Shown here: piece after piece, positions 1 through 15,400 of the stretch
How the letters are laid out: each line of letters begins with the position of its first letter
Numbering within the stretch: position 1 is the stretch's first letter
NCBI GenBank assembly: GCA_964035545.1
Contig: OZ037772.1
Coordinates: forward strand, 12,031,818 to 12,095,817
Reading direction: 5' to 3'
Source of the DNA: Bugula neritina
Taxonomy: Eukaryota > Bryozoa > Gymnolaemata > Cheilostomatida > Bugulidae
DNA: 64,000 nt
Made by a program: the position numbers and the translations under genes
Notes under the pieces: generated by a model
Seen by the model: the letters and a program-made list of their open reading frames with translations, nothing else
Database searches by the model: none
Told to the model about the DNA's origin: nothing

Positions 1-417
1 CATAGTTGATGTAATAATTATAATTTTAGCTACAGTAGTACTGGTACCAGTTGTGTTAGCACAATTGCATTCTGTACTAATAGATTCAGTAATGATTAAC
101 TTTAAGATCATTGTCATGCATTTGCACAGTTCAATGGTATTAGCATTACTCAAAATGATGCATATTTTTGAAATGTTATTCACTTTGATAAGCCTGTAAT
201 AGACAACTTTGTAGAAAATCAAATTGAAATTGTCTGACTGTGATAGCATGCATAACCCATTATCTACTCAGTAACCTGGTATTGTGTTTATTTTTTGTGC
301 TGCAATAATAATTCTAATAATTATTTAGTTTCCCAAGCATTTTTCTTATTAAAGCTGCTGTGAAATTATGAACTCAAAAGTTGGACATTGTATTGTTGCT
401 ACCAATTAGAGAGAGCT
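1..417. other. 5' flank or intron upstream of the zinc-finger gene
   Basis: No coding exon, RNA gene or repeat is recognised here. The sequence is AT-rich. An acceptor-like pyrimidine/AG at about 394-409 lies just before the first recognised exon. It is in phase 1, like every other intron of this gene, so this stretch may be an intron of a longer gene and not the promoter. Confidence 0.4.
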
Positions 418-3400
418 ATGGATTTAGAGAGTAAGCCTATTTCTCTCATAGGAAATAAGATAAAGCAGGAGCCCTCCTACTATGTAGACACATCAAGCAA
501 TAGACCAAGTTACTCAGAATATGGAGGTGGGCATTCAGTATAAGTTCAGTTTAAATATTTCAGTAATGCTCACTCTCTGTTAACAGTTCAACCTGCGTAC
601 ACACACTTTGTATGAATGTATTTTAATTACCATTTCTTTCTACATGATGGCATTAATTATAAATTTTTTATCGTTTGCCAAATTGAGCAATGGGTATGAA
701 AATTAAGTAGTTTTAAACAAAACATGAACTATTAATAGCTGGTCATGTATTTTACTGGCGGGTGAATTTAGTAATGAATATATAGTTTATCCACTTTTAA
801 AGTACTGTTGAGTGAAACTAAGTGCTTTTCAAATTATAACAGAAACTCCTAGCCTGTAATACCATCTTCTTTCTTGTTCTCTCTTAGACTAAGTTTACAC
901 CTAGTAGGTACCACACTTGTATGCGTTGTGTAGTATATAATATGTTTCATAGATGGACCAGAGGCTGTGTCAGGAACTGGTGCTGTGTGTATTGAGAAAG
1001 TTGAACTGCCAAATGGTTAGTAGTCATGTGGCTCAGCTATAGTGAAGGTTTTTTATTTTGCTATTGTGTTTGTGTTGATAAAACATTTAGAAGTCTGAGT
1101 TAACCATCACACTGATGAATAGAAAACACTGCAGTCAGTCTGAGAACAGTAGTGATTGTAGAAAATATTTGCCAATATAGTTGTTTGTTATTTCTCTGGT
1201 ACTCTGTTTGACTTAGACATCAAAGTGGAGTATTTTGAGGGTGCAGAAGCAGCAGACAACCCCAATTCGGTGACATCATTTGATGGTCAGGAGGAGCAGG
1301 CTGAGGAAGGTAATGAGTTCACTCAAATATTTAGGATGACACATAGTTGTACTAAATATGATGCTCTCATTTATATATTATACTAAATATGATAGTTTCA
1401 TTTATATATTATACTAAATATGATAATCTCATTTATATATTATACTAATTATGATAGTCTCATTTATATATTGTACTAAATATGATAGTCTCATTTACAT
1501 ATTATACTAAATATGATGGTCTCATTTATATATTATACTAAATATGATAGTCTCATCTATATATTATACTAAATATGATAGTCTCATTTATATATTATAC
1601 TAAATATGATAGTTTCATTTATATATTATACTAAATATGATAGTCTCATTTATATATTATACTAAATATGATAGTCTCATTTATATATTATACTAATTGT
1701 GGTAGTCTAATTTATATATTATACTAATTATAATAGTTTCAATTATATATTATACTAATTGTGGTAATCTAATTTATATATTATACTAAATATGATAGTT
1801 TCATTTATATATTCATCCACAATAACTCTGCAGTTCAGTATTACTATTGAATATTCAATATCTGAATCTGTAGAATTATATATTACAGCTCTGACAAATT
1901 TATATATTTTATTTCAACAATAGATGTGTTTTTAATATTATATTATATGCTCAATTAAATCCTCATTGATTGAAAAGCCACCTAAATATACAGTTTGCTG
2001 ATTAAAAACTATTTTGTTGAAAATTATATTTTGGCAGGTTTCTACAATTTGATTACTATTTATTAATATTTTCACATGCTTGTAGTAATGAATATATTTC
2101 TTATCTAATTTTTAATTTCTGTTGAGTGAAACTGAATTTTAGTGTAGTTTAGTCATTGCATTCTAATTATAACAAAAACCTCTAGCCTGTAATACCATCT
2201 TCTTTCTTGTTCTCCCTTAGACTAAGTTTACACCTAGTAGGTACTACACTTGTATGCGTTGTGTAGTGTATATAATATGTTTTATAGATGGACCAGAGGC
2301 TGTGTCAGGAACTAGGGCTGTGCGTGTTGAGAAAGTTGAACTGCCAAATGGTTAGTAGTCATGTGGCTCAGCTATAGTGAAGGTTTATTATTTTGCTATT
2401 GTGTTTGTGTTGATGAAATATTTAGAACTCTGGGTTAGCCATCACACTGATGAATAGAAATCACTGCAGTCAGTCTGAGAACAGTAATGATTGTAGAAAA
2501 TATTTGCCAATATAGTTGTTTGTTATTTCTCTGTTTCTCTGTTTGACTTAGACATCAAAGTGGAGTATATTGAGGGTGCAGAAGCAGCAGACAACCCCAA
2601 TTCGGTGACATCATTTGATGGTCAGGAGGAACAGGCTGAGGAAGGTAATGAGTTCACTCAAATATTTAGGATGACACATAGTTGTACTAAATATGATGGT
2701 CTCATTTATATATTATATTAATTGTGGTAGTTTCATTCATATATCATATTAATTATGATAGTATCATTTATATATTATACTGAATATGATAGTCTCATTT
2801 ATATATTATATTAAATATAATAGTCTCATTCATATATTATACTAATTATGATAGTTTCATTTATATATTATACTAAATATGATAGTTTCATTTACATATT
2901 ATACTAATTATGATAGTTTCATTTACATATTATACTAAATATGATAGTCTCATTTATATATTATACTAAATATGATAGTCTCATTAATATATTATACTAA
3001 ATATGATAGTCTCATTTATATATTATACTAAATATGATGGTCTCATTTATATATTATACTAAATATGATAGTCTCATTTACATATTATACTAAATATGAT
3101 AGTTTCATTTACATATCATACTAAATATGATAGTATCGTTTATATAATATACTAAATCTGATACTATCTCATTTATATATTATACTAATTATGATAGTCT
3201 CATTTATATATTATGCTAACTATGATGGTTTCAATTATATATTATACTAATTATGATAGTTTCGTTTATATATTATACTAAGTATGATGATCTCATTTAT
3301 ATATTATACTAAATATGATAGTTTCATTTATATATTATAATAAATGTGATAGTTTCATTTATATGTTATACTAAATATGATGATCTCATTTATATATTAT

Positions 3401-6400
3401 ATTAATTATGATAGTCTCATTTATATATTATACTAAATATGATAGGCTCATTTATATATTATACTAAATATGATAGTCTCATTTATATATTATACTAATT
3501 ATGATAGTCTCATCTATATATTATTCTAAATATGATAGTCTCATTTATATATTTCACTAATTATGATAGTCTCATTTATATATTATACTAAATATGATAA
3601 TTTCATTTATATATTATACTCAATATGGTAGTCTAATTTATATACTCATCCACAATAACTCTGCCGTTCAGTATTACTATTGAATATTAAATATCTGAAT
3701 CTGTAGAATTATATATTACAGCTCTGACAAATTTATATATTTTATTTCAACAATAGATGTGTTTTTAGTATTTTATATGCTCAGGTAAATCTTTATCGAT
3801 TGAAAAGCCACCTAAATATACAGTTTGCTGATTAAAAACTATTTTGTTGAAAATTATATTTTTGCAGGTTTCTACAATTTGATTACTATTTAATAATATT
3901 CTCACATGCTTGTAGTAATGAATATATTTTTTATCCAATTTTTAATTTCTGTTGAGTGAAACTAAGTTTTAGTGTAGTTTAGTCATTGCTTTCAAATTAT
4001 AACAAAAACTTCTAGCCTGTAATACCATCTTCTTTCTTGTTCTCCCTTAGACTAAGTTTACACCTAGTAGGTACTACACTTGTATGCGTTGTGTAGTGTA
4101 TATAATATGTTTCATAGATGGGCCGGAGGCTGTGTTAGGAACTAGGGCTGTGCGTGTTGAGAAAGTTGAACTGCCAAATGGTTAGTAGTCATGTGGCCCA
4201 GCTATAGTGAAGGTTTTTTATTTTGCTATTGTGTTTGTGTTGATAAAACATTTAGAAGTCTGAGTTAACCATCAAACTAATGAATAGAAAACACTGCAAT
4301 CACTCTGAGAACAGTAATGAATGTAGAAAATATTTGCCAATATAGTTGTTTGTTTTTTCTCTGTTACTCTGTTTGACTTAGACATCAAAGTGGAGTATAT
4401 TGAGGGTGCAGAAGCAGCAGACAACCCCAATTCGGTGACATCATTTGATGGTCAGGAGGAGCAGGCTGAGGAAGGTAATGAGTTCACTCAAATATTTAGG
4501 ATGACACATAGTTGTACTAAATATGATAGTCTCATTTATATATTATACTAAATATGATAGTCTCATTTATATATCATACTAAATATGATAGTCTCATTTA
4601 TATATCATACTAAATATGATAGTCTCATTTATATATTATACTAATTATGATAGTATCATTTATATATTGTACTAAATATGATGGTCTCATTCATATATTA
4701 TACTAATTATGATAGTTCATTTATATGTTATACTAAATATGATAGTCTCATTTATATATTATACTAATTATGATAGTATCATTTATATATTGTACTAAAT
4801 ATGATAGTCTCATTTATATATTGTACTAAATATGATGGTCTCATTCATATATTATACTAATTATGATAGTTCATTTATATATTATACTCAATATGATAGT
4901 ATCATTTATATATTATACTAAATATGATAGTCTAATTTATATATTATACTAAATATGATAGTCTCATTTATATATTATACTAAATATGATAGTCTCATTT
5001 ATATATTATACTAAATATGATAGGCTCATTTATATATTATACTAATTATGATAGTCTCATTTATATATTATATTAATTGTGGTAGTCTAATTTATATATT
5101 ATACTAACTATGATGGTTTCATTTATATATTATACTAATTATGATAGTTTCGTTTATATATTATACTAAGTATGATGATCTCATTTATATATTATACTAA
5201 ATATGATAGTTTCATTTATATATTATATTAAATGTGATAGTTTCATTTATATATTATACTAAATATGATAGTTTCATTTATATATTATACTAAATATGAT
5301 AGTCTCATTTATATATTATATTAAATGTGATAGTTTCATTTATATATTATACTAAATATGATGGTCTCATTTATATATTATACTAATTGTGGTAATCTAA
5401 TTTATATATTTTACTAATTATGATAGTCTCATTTATTTATTATACTGAATATGATAGTATCATTTATATATTATACTAATTGTGGTAGTCTAATTTATAT
5501 ATTATACTAAATATGATAGTCTCATTTATATATTATACTAAATATGATAGTCTCATTTATATATTATACTAAATATGATAGTCTCATTTATATATTATAC
5601 TAAATATGATAGTCTCATTTATATATTATACTAAATATGATAGTCTCATTTATATATTATACTAAATATGATAGTCTCATTTATATATTATACTAACTAT
5701 AATAGGCTCATTTATATATTATACTGAATATGATAGTCTCATTAGTATATTATACTAAATATGATAGTCTCATTCATATATTATACTAAATATGATAGTC
5801 TCATTTATATATTATACTAAATATGATAGTCTCATTTATATATTATACTAAATATGATAGTCTCATTTATATATTATACTAAATATGATAATCTCATTTA
5901 TATATTATACTAATTATAATAGTCTCATTTATATATTATACTAAATATGATAGTCTCATTTATATATCATACTAAATATGATAGTCTCATTTATATATTG
6001 TACTAAATATGATAGTCTCATTTATATATTATATTAAATATGATAGTCTCATTTATATATTATATTAATTATGATAGTCTCATTTATATATTATACTAAA
6101 TATGATAGTCTCATTTATATATTATACTAAATATGATAGTCTCATTTATATATTATACTAAATATGATAGTCTCATTTATATATTATACTAAATATGATA
6201 GGCTCATTTATATATCATACTAAATATGATAGTCTCATTTATATATTATACTAAATATGATAGTCTCATTTATATATTATACTAAATATGATAGTCTCAT
6301 TTATATATTATACTAATTATGATAGTGTCATTTATATATTATACTAAATCTGATAGTCTCATTTATATATTATACTAAATATGATAGTCTCATTTATATA

Positions 6401-9400
6401 TTATATTAATTATGATAGTCTCATTTATATATTATACTAAATATGATAGTTTCATTTATATATTATACTAAATATGATAGTCTCATTTATATATTATACT
6501 AAATATGATAGTTTCATTTATATATTATACTAAATATGATAGTCTCATTTATATATCATACTAAATATGATAGTCTCATTTATATATTATACTAAATACG
6601 ATAGTCTCATTTATATATTATACTAAATATGATAGTCTCATTTATATATTATACTAAATATGATAGTCTCATTTGTATATTATACTAAATATGATAGTCT
6701 CATTTATATATTATACTAAATATGATAGTCTCATTTATATATTATACTAAATATGATAGTCTCATTTATATATTATACTAAATATGATAGTCTCATTTAT
6801 ATATTATACTAAATATGATAGTCTCATTTGTATATTATACTAAATATGATAGTCTCATTTATATATTATATTAAATATGATAGTATCATTTATATATTAT
6901 ACTAAATATGATAGTATCATCTATATATTATATTAAATATGATAGTATCATTTATATATTATACTAAATATGATAGTATCATTTATATATTATACTAAAT
7001 ATGATAGTCTCATTTATATATTATATTAATTGTGGTAGTCTAATTTATATATTAGACTAAATATGATAGTCTCATTTATATATTATACTAACTATAATAG
7101 GCTCATTTATATATTATACTGAATATGATAGTCTCATTAGTATATTATACTAAATATGATAGTCTCATTTATATGTTATACTAAATATGATAGTCTCATT
7201 TATATATTATACTAAATATGATAGTTTCATTTATATATTATACTCAATATGGTAGTCTAATTTATATACTCATCCACAATAACTCTGCAGTTTAGTATTA
7301 CTATTGAATATTGAATATCTGAATCTGTAGAATTATATATTACAGCTCTGACAAATTTATATATTTTATTTCAACAATAGATGTGTTTTTAGTATTTTAT
7401 ATGCTCAGTTAAATCTTTATCGATTGAAAAGCCACCTAAATATACAGTTTGCTGATTAAAAACTATTTTGTAGAAAATTATATTTTTGCAGGTTTCTACA
7501 ATTTGATTACTATTTAATAATATTCTCACATGCTTGTAGTAATGAATATATTTTTTATCCAATTTTTAATTTCTGTTGAGTGAAACTAAGTTTTAGTGTA
7601 GTTTAGTCATTGCTTTCAAATTATAACAAAAACTTCTAGTCTGTAATACCATCTTCTTTCTTGTTCTCCCTTAGACTAAGTTTACACCTAGTAGGTACTA
7701 CACTTGTATGCGTTGTGTAGTGTATATAATATGTTTCATAGATGGGCCGGAGGCTGTGTTAGGAACTAGGGCTGTGCGTGTTGAGAAAGTTGAACTGCCA
7801 AATGGTTAGTAGTCATGTGGCCCAGCTATAGTGAAGGTTTTTTATTTTGCTATTGTGTTTGTGTTGATAAAACATTTAGAAGTCTGAGTTAACCATCAAA
7901 CTAATGAATAGAAAACACTGCAATCACTCTGAGAACAGTAATGAATGTAGAAAATATTTGCCAATATAGTTGTTTGTTTTTTCTCTGTTACTCTGTTTGA
8001 CTTAGACATCAAAGTGGAGTATATTGAGGGTGCAGAAGCAGCAGACAACCCCAATTCGGTGACATCATTTGATGGTCAGGAGGAGCAGGCTGAGGAAGGT
8101 AATGAGTTCACTCAAATATTTAGGATGACACATAGTTGTACTAAATATGATAGTCTCATTTATATATTATACTAAATATGATAGTCTCATTTATATATCA
8201 TACTAAATATGATAGTCTCATTTATATATCATACTAAATATGATAGTCTCATTTATATATTATACTAATTATGATAGTATCATTTATATATTGTACTAAA
8301 TATGATGGTCTCATTCATATATTATACTAATTATGATAGTTCATTTATATGTTATACTAAATATGATAGTCTCATTTATATATTATACTAATTATGATAG
8401 TATCATTTATATATTGTACTAAATATGATAGTCTCATTTATATATTGTACTAAATATGATGGTCTCATTCATATATTATACTAATTATGATAGTTCATTT
8501 ATATATTATACTCAATATGATAGTATCATTTATATATTATACTAAATATGATAGTCTAATTTATATATTATACTAAATATGATAGTCTCATTTATATATT
8601 ATACTAAATATGATAGTCTCATTTATATATTATACTAAATATGATAGGCTCATTTATATATTATACTAATTATGATAGTCTCATTTATATATTATATTAA
8701 TTGTGGTAGTCTAATTTATATATTATACTAACTATGATGGTTTCATTTATATATTATACTAATTATGATAGTTTCGTTTATATATTATACTAAGTATGAT
8801 GATCTCATTTATATATTATACTAAATATGATAGTTTCATTTATATATTATATTAAATGTGATAGTTTCATTTATATATTATACTAAATATGATAGTTTCA
8901 TTTATATATTATACTAAATATGATAGTCTCATTTATATATTATATTAAATGTGATAGTTTCATTTATATATTATACTAAATATGATGGTCTCATTTATAT
9001 ATTATACTAATTGTGGTAATCTAATTTATATATTTTACTAATTATGATAGTCTCATTTATTTATTATACTGAATATGATAGTATCATTTATATATTATAC
9101 TAATTGTGGTAGTCTAATTTATATATTATACTAAATATGATAGTCTCATTTATATATTATACTAAATATGATAGTCTCATTTATATATTATACTAAATAT
9201 GATAGTCTCATTTATATATTATACTAAATATGATAGTCTCATTTATATATTATACTAAATATGATAGTCTCATTTATATATTATACTAAATATGATAGTC
9301 TCATTTATATATTATACTAACTATAATAGGCTCATTTATATATTATACTGAATATGATAGTCTCATTAGTATATTATACTAAATATGATAGTCTCATTCA

Positions 9401-12400
9401 TATATTATACTAAATATGATAGTCTCATTTATATATTATACTAAATATGATAGTCTCATTTATATATTATACTAAATATGATAGTCTCATTTATATATTA
9501 TACTAAATATGATAGTCTCATTTATATATTATACTAAATATGATAGTCTCATTTATATATTATACTAAATATGATAGTCTCATTTATATATTATACTAAA
9601 TATGATAGTTTCATTTATATATTATACTAAATATGATAGTCTCATTTATATATTATACTAAATATGATAGTCTCATTTATATATTATACTAAATATGATA
9701 GTCTCATTTATATATTATACTAAATATGATAGTCTCATTTGTATATTATACTAAATATGATAGTCTCATTTATATATTATATTAAATATGATAGTATCAT
9801 TTATATATTATACTAAATATGATAGTATCATCTATATATTATATTAAATATGATAGTATCATTTATATATTATACTAAATATGATAGTATCATTTATATA
9901 TTATACTAAATATGATAGTCTCATTTATATATTATATTAATTGTGGTAGTCTAATTTATATATTAGACTAAATATGATAGTCTCATTTATATATTATACT
10001 AACTATAATAGGCTCATTTATATATTATACTGAATATGATAGTCTCATTAGTATATTATACTAAATATGATAGTCTCATTTATATGTTATACTAAATATG
10101 ATAGTCTCATTTATATATTATACTAAATATGATAGTTTCATTTATATATTATACTCAATATGGTAGTCTAATTTATATACTCATCCACAATAACTCTGCA
10201 GTTTAGTATTACTATTGAATATTGAATATCTGAATCTGTAGAATTATATATTACAGCTCTGACAAATTTATATATTTTATTTCAACAATAGATGTGTTTT
10301 TAGTATTTTATATGCTCAGTTAAATCTTTATCGATTGAAAAGCCACCTAAATATACAGTTTGCTGATTAAAAACTATTTTGTAGAAAATTATATTTTTGC
10401 AGGTTTCTACAATTTGATTACTATTTAATAATATTCTCACATGCTTGTAGTAATGAATATATTTTTTATCCAATTTTTAATTTCTGTTGAGTGAAACTAA
10501 GTTTTAGTGTAGTTTAGTCATTGCTTTCAAATTATAACAAAAACTTCTAGTCTGTAATACCATCTTCTTTCTTGTTCTCCCTTAGACTAAGTTTACACCT
10601 AGTAGGTACTACACTTGTATGCGTTGTGTAGTGTATATAATATGTTTCATAGATGGGCCGGAGGCTGTGTTAGGAACTAGGGCTGTGCGTGTTGAGAAAG
10701 TTGAACTGCCAAATGGTTAGTAGTCATGTGGCCCAGCTATAGTGAAGGTTTTTTATTTTGCTATTGTGTTTGTGTTGATAAAACATTTAGAAGTCTGAGT
10801 TAACCATCAAACTAATGAATAGAAAACACTGCAATCACTCTGAGAACAGTAATGAATGTAGAAAATATTTGCCAATATAGTTGTTTGTTTTTTCTCTGTT
10901 ACTCTGTTTGACTTAGACATCAAAGTGGAGTATATTAAGGGTGCAGAAGCAGCAGACAACCCCAATTCGGTGACATCATTTGATGGTCAGGAGGAGCAGG
11001 CTGAGGAAGGTAATGAGCTCCCTCAAATATTTAGGATGACACATAGTTGTACTAAATATGATAGTCTCATTTATATATTATACTAAATATGATAGTCTCA
11101 TTTATATATCATACTAAATATGATAGTCTCATTTATATATCATACTAAATATGATAGTCTCATTTATATATTATACTAATTATGATAGTATCATTTATAT
11201 ATTATACTAAATATGATAGTCTCATTTGTATATTATACTAAATATGATAGGCTCATTTATATATTATACTAAATATGATAGTCTCATTTATATATTATAC
11301 TAAATATGATAGTCTCATTTATATATTATACTAAATATGATAGTCTCATTTGTATATTATACTAAATATGATAGGCTCATTTATATATTATACTAAATAT
11401 GATAGTCTCATTTATATATTATACTAAATATGATAGTCTCATTTATATATTATATTAATTGTGGTAGTCTAATTTATATATTATACTAAATATGATAGTC
11501 TAATTTATATATTATAATAAATATGATAGTCTTTTTTATATATTATACTAATTATGATAGTCTCATTTATATATTATACTAAATATGATAGGCTCATTTA
11601 TATATTATACTAAATGTGATAGTCTAATTTATATATTATACTAAATATGATAGTCTCATTTATATATTATACTAATTATGATAGTCTCATTTATATATTA
11701 TATTAATTGTGGTAGTCTAATTTATATATTATACTAAATATGATAGTCTCATCTATATATTATACTAAATATAATAGTCTCATTTATATATTATACTAAA
11801 TATGATAGGCTCATTTATATATTATACTAAATATGATAGTCTCATTTATATATTATACTAAATACGATAGTCTCATTTATATATTCATCCACAATAACTC
11901 TGCAGTTCAGTATTACTATTGAATATTAAATATCTGAATCTGTAGAATTATATATTACAGCTCTGACAAATTTATATATTTTATTTCAACAATAGATGTG
12001 TTTTTAATATTATATTATATGCTCAATTAAATCCTCATTGATTGAAAAGCCACCTAAATATACAGTTTGCTGATTAAAAACTATTTTGTTGAAAATTATA
12101 TTTTGGCAGGTTTCTACAATTTGATTACTATTTATTAATATTTTCACATGCTTGTAGTAATGAATATATTTCTTATCTAATTTTTAATTTCTGTTGAGTG
12201 AAACTGAGTTTTAGTGTAGTTTAGTCATTGCTTTCAAATTATAACAAAAACTTCTAGCCTGTAATACCATCTTCTTTCTTGTTCTCCCTTAGACTAAGTT
12301 CACACCTTGTAGGTACTACACTTGTATGCGTTGTGTAGTGTATATAATATGTTTTATAGATGGGCCGGAGGCTGTATTAGAAACTAGGGCTGTGCGTGTT

Positions 12401-15400
12401 GAGAAAGTTGAACTGCCAAATGGTTAGTAGTCATGTGGCTCAGCTATAGTGAAGGTTTTTTATTTTGCTATTGTGTTTGTGTTGATAAAACATTTAGAAC
12501 TCTGAGTTAACCATCACACTGATGAATAGAAAACACTGCAGTCACTCTGAGAACAATAATGAATGTAGAAAATATTTGCCAATATAGTTGTTTGTTATTT
12601 CTCTGGTACTCTGTTTGACTTAGACATCAAAGTGGAGTATATTGAGGGTGCAGAAGCAGCAGACAATCCCAATTCGGTGACATCATTTGATGGTCAGGAG
12701 GAACAGGCTGAGGAAGGTAATGAGTTCACTCAAATATTTAGGATGACACATAGTTGTACTAAATATGATAGTCTCATTTATATATTATATTAAATATGAT
12801 AGTTTCATTTATATATTATACCAACTATAATAGGCTCATTTATATATTATACTAAATATGATAGTCTCATTTATATATTATACTAAATATGATAGTCTCA
12901 TTTATATATTATACTAAATATGATAGTCTCATTTATATATTATACTAAATATGATAGGTTCCTTTATATATTATACTAATTATGATAGTTTCCTTTATAT
13001 ATTATACTAAATGTGATAGTCTAATTTATATATTATACTAAATATGATAGTCTCATTTATATATTATACTAATTATGATAGTCTCATTTATATATTATAT
13101 TAATTGTGGTAGTCTAATTTATATATTATACTAAATATGATAGTCTCATCTATATATTATACTAAATATAATAGTCTCATTTATATATTATACTAAATAT
13201 GATAGGCTCATTTATATATTATACTAAATATGATAGTCTCATTTATATATTATACTAAATACGATAGTCTCATTTATATATTCATCCACAATAACTCTGC
13301 AGTTCAGTATTACTATTGAATATTAAATATCTGAATCTGTAGAATTATATATTACAGCTCTGACAAATTTATATATTTTATTTCAACAATAGATGTGTTT
13401 TTAATATTATATTATATGCTCAATTAAATCCTCATTGATTGAAAAGCCACCTAAATATACAGTTTGCTGATTAAAAACTATTTTGTTGAAAATTATATTT
13501 TGGCAGGTTTCTACAATTTGATTACTATTTATTAATATTTTCACATGCTTGTAGTAATGAATATATTTCTTATCTAATTTTTAATTTCTGTTGAGTGAAA
13601 CAGAGTTTTAGTGTAGTTTAGTCATTGCTTTCAAATTATAACAAAAACTTCTAGCCTGTAATACCATCTTCTTTCTTGTTCTCCCTTAGACTAAGTTCAC
13701 ACCTTGTAGGTACTACACTTGTATGCGTTGTGTAGTGTATATAATATGTTTTATAGATGGGCCGGAGGCTGTATTAGGAACTAGGGCTGTACGTGTTGAG
13801 AAAGTTGAACTGCCAAATGGTTAGTAGTCATGTGGCTCAGCTATAGTGAAGGTTTTTTTATGTTGCTATTGTGTTTGTGTTGATAAAACATTTAGAACTC
13901 TGAGTTAACCATCACACTGATGAATAGAAAACACTGCAGTCACTCTGAGAACAGTAATGAATGTAGAAAATATTTGCCAATATAGTTGTTTGTTATTTCT
14001 CTGGTACTCTGTTTGACTTAGACATCAAAGTGGAGTATATTGAGGGTGCAGAAGCAGCAGACAATCCCAATTCGGTGACATCATTTGATGGTCAGGAGGA
14101 ACAGGCTGAGGAAGGTAATGAGTTCACTCAAATATTTAGGATGACACATAGTTGTACTAAATATGATAGTCTGATTTATATATTATATTAAATATGATAG
14201 TTTCATTTATATATTATACCAACTATAATAGGCTCATTTATATATTATACTAAATATGATAGTCTCATTTATATATTATACTAAATATGATAGTCTCATT
14301 TATATATTATACTAAATATGATAGTCTCATTTATATATTATACTAAATATGATAGGTTCCTTTATATATTATACTAATTATGATAGTTTCCTTTATATAT
14401 TATACTAACTGTCATAGTCTCATTTATATATTATACCCAATACGAAAGTCTCATTTATATATTCATCCACAATAACTCTGCAGTTCAGTATTACTATTGA
14501 ATATTAAATATCTGAATCTGTAGAATTATATATTACAGCTCTGACAAATTTATATATTTTATTTCAACAATAGATGTGTTTTTAATATTATATTATATGC
14601 TCAATTAAATCCTCATTGATTGAAAAGCCACCTAAATATACAGTTTGCTGATTAAAAACTATTTTGTTGAAAATTATATTTTGGCAGGTTTCTACAATTT
14701 GATAACTATTTATTAATATTTTCACATGCTTGTAGTAATGAATATATTTCTTATCTAATTTTTAATTTTTGTTGAGTCAAACTGAGTTTTAGTGTAGTTT
14801 AGTCATTGCATTCTAATTATAACAAAAACTTCTAGCCTGTAATACCATCTTCTTTCTTGTTCTCCCTTAGACTAAGTTTACACCTAGTAGGTACTACACT
14901 TGTATGCGTTGTGTAGTGTATATAATATGTTTTATAGATGGGCCGGAGGCTGTATTAGGAACTAGGGCTGTGCGTGTTGAGAAAGTTGAACTGCCAAATG
15001 GTTAGTAGTCATGTGGCTTAGCTATAGTGAAGGTTTATTATTTTGCTAGTGTGTTTGTGTTGATAAAACATTTAGAACTCTGAGTTAATCATCACTCTGA
15101 TGAATAGTAAACACTGCAGTCAGTCTGAGAACAGTAGTGATTGTAGAAAATATTTGCCAATATAGTTGTTTGTTATTTCTCTGGTACTCTGTTTGACTTA
15201 GACATCAAAGTGGAGTATATTGAGGGTGCGGAAGCAGCAGACAACCCCAATTCGGTGACATCATTTGATGGTCAGGAGGAGCAGGCTGAGGAAGGTAATG
15301 AATTCACACAAATATTTAGGATTACACATAGTTAAGTTGCGTTTATACCTCTGCTGAAAAAAGTACCGAGTTTAAGTTAATAATGCTTGTCCGGGTGCCC

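Larger units (their letters stand above)
953..15294 (+). repeat. Eight-copy macro-repeat carrying two coding exons per unit
   Basis: Each unit has a 63-bp exon (starting DGPEAV, ending EKVELPN), a roughly 201-bp intron, a 93-bp exon (DIKVEYIEGAEAADNP...) and a long second intron holding satellite. The spacing of the first exons is 1335, 1830, 3624, 2911, 1707, 1397 and 1181 bp, so units differ mainly in satellite length. Units 3, 4 and 5 look identical over long stretches, which indicates recent duplication; unit 5 has one change, giving YIKG for YIEG. Both exons are phase 1-1, so any number of copies keeps the frame. Most coding differences are confined to unit 1 (GTGAVCIEK, EYFEG). Confidence 0.9.

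Noticed and set aside
1351-14463. Regular 31-bp repeats suggested a CRISPR array
   Set aside because: Units are contiguous without spacers, in introns of a split gene in animal DNA. This is satellite DNA.
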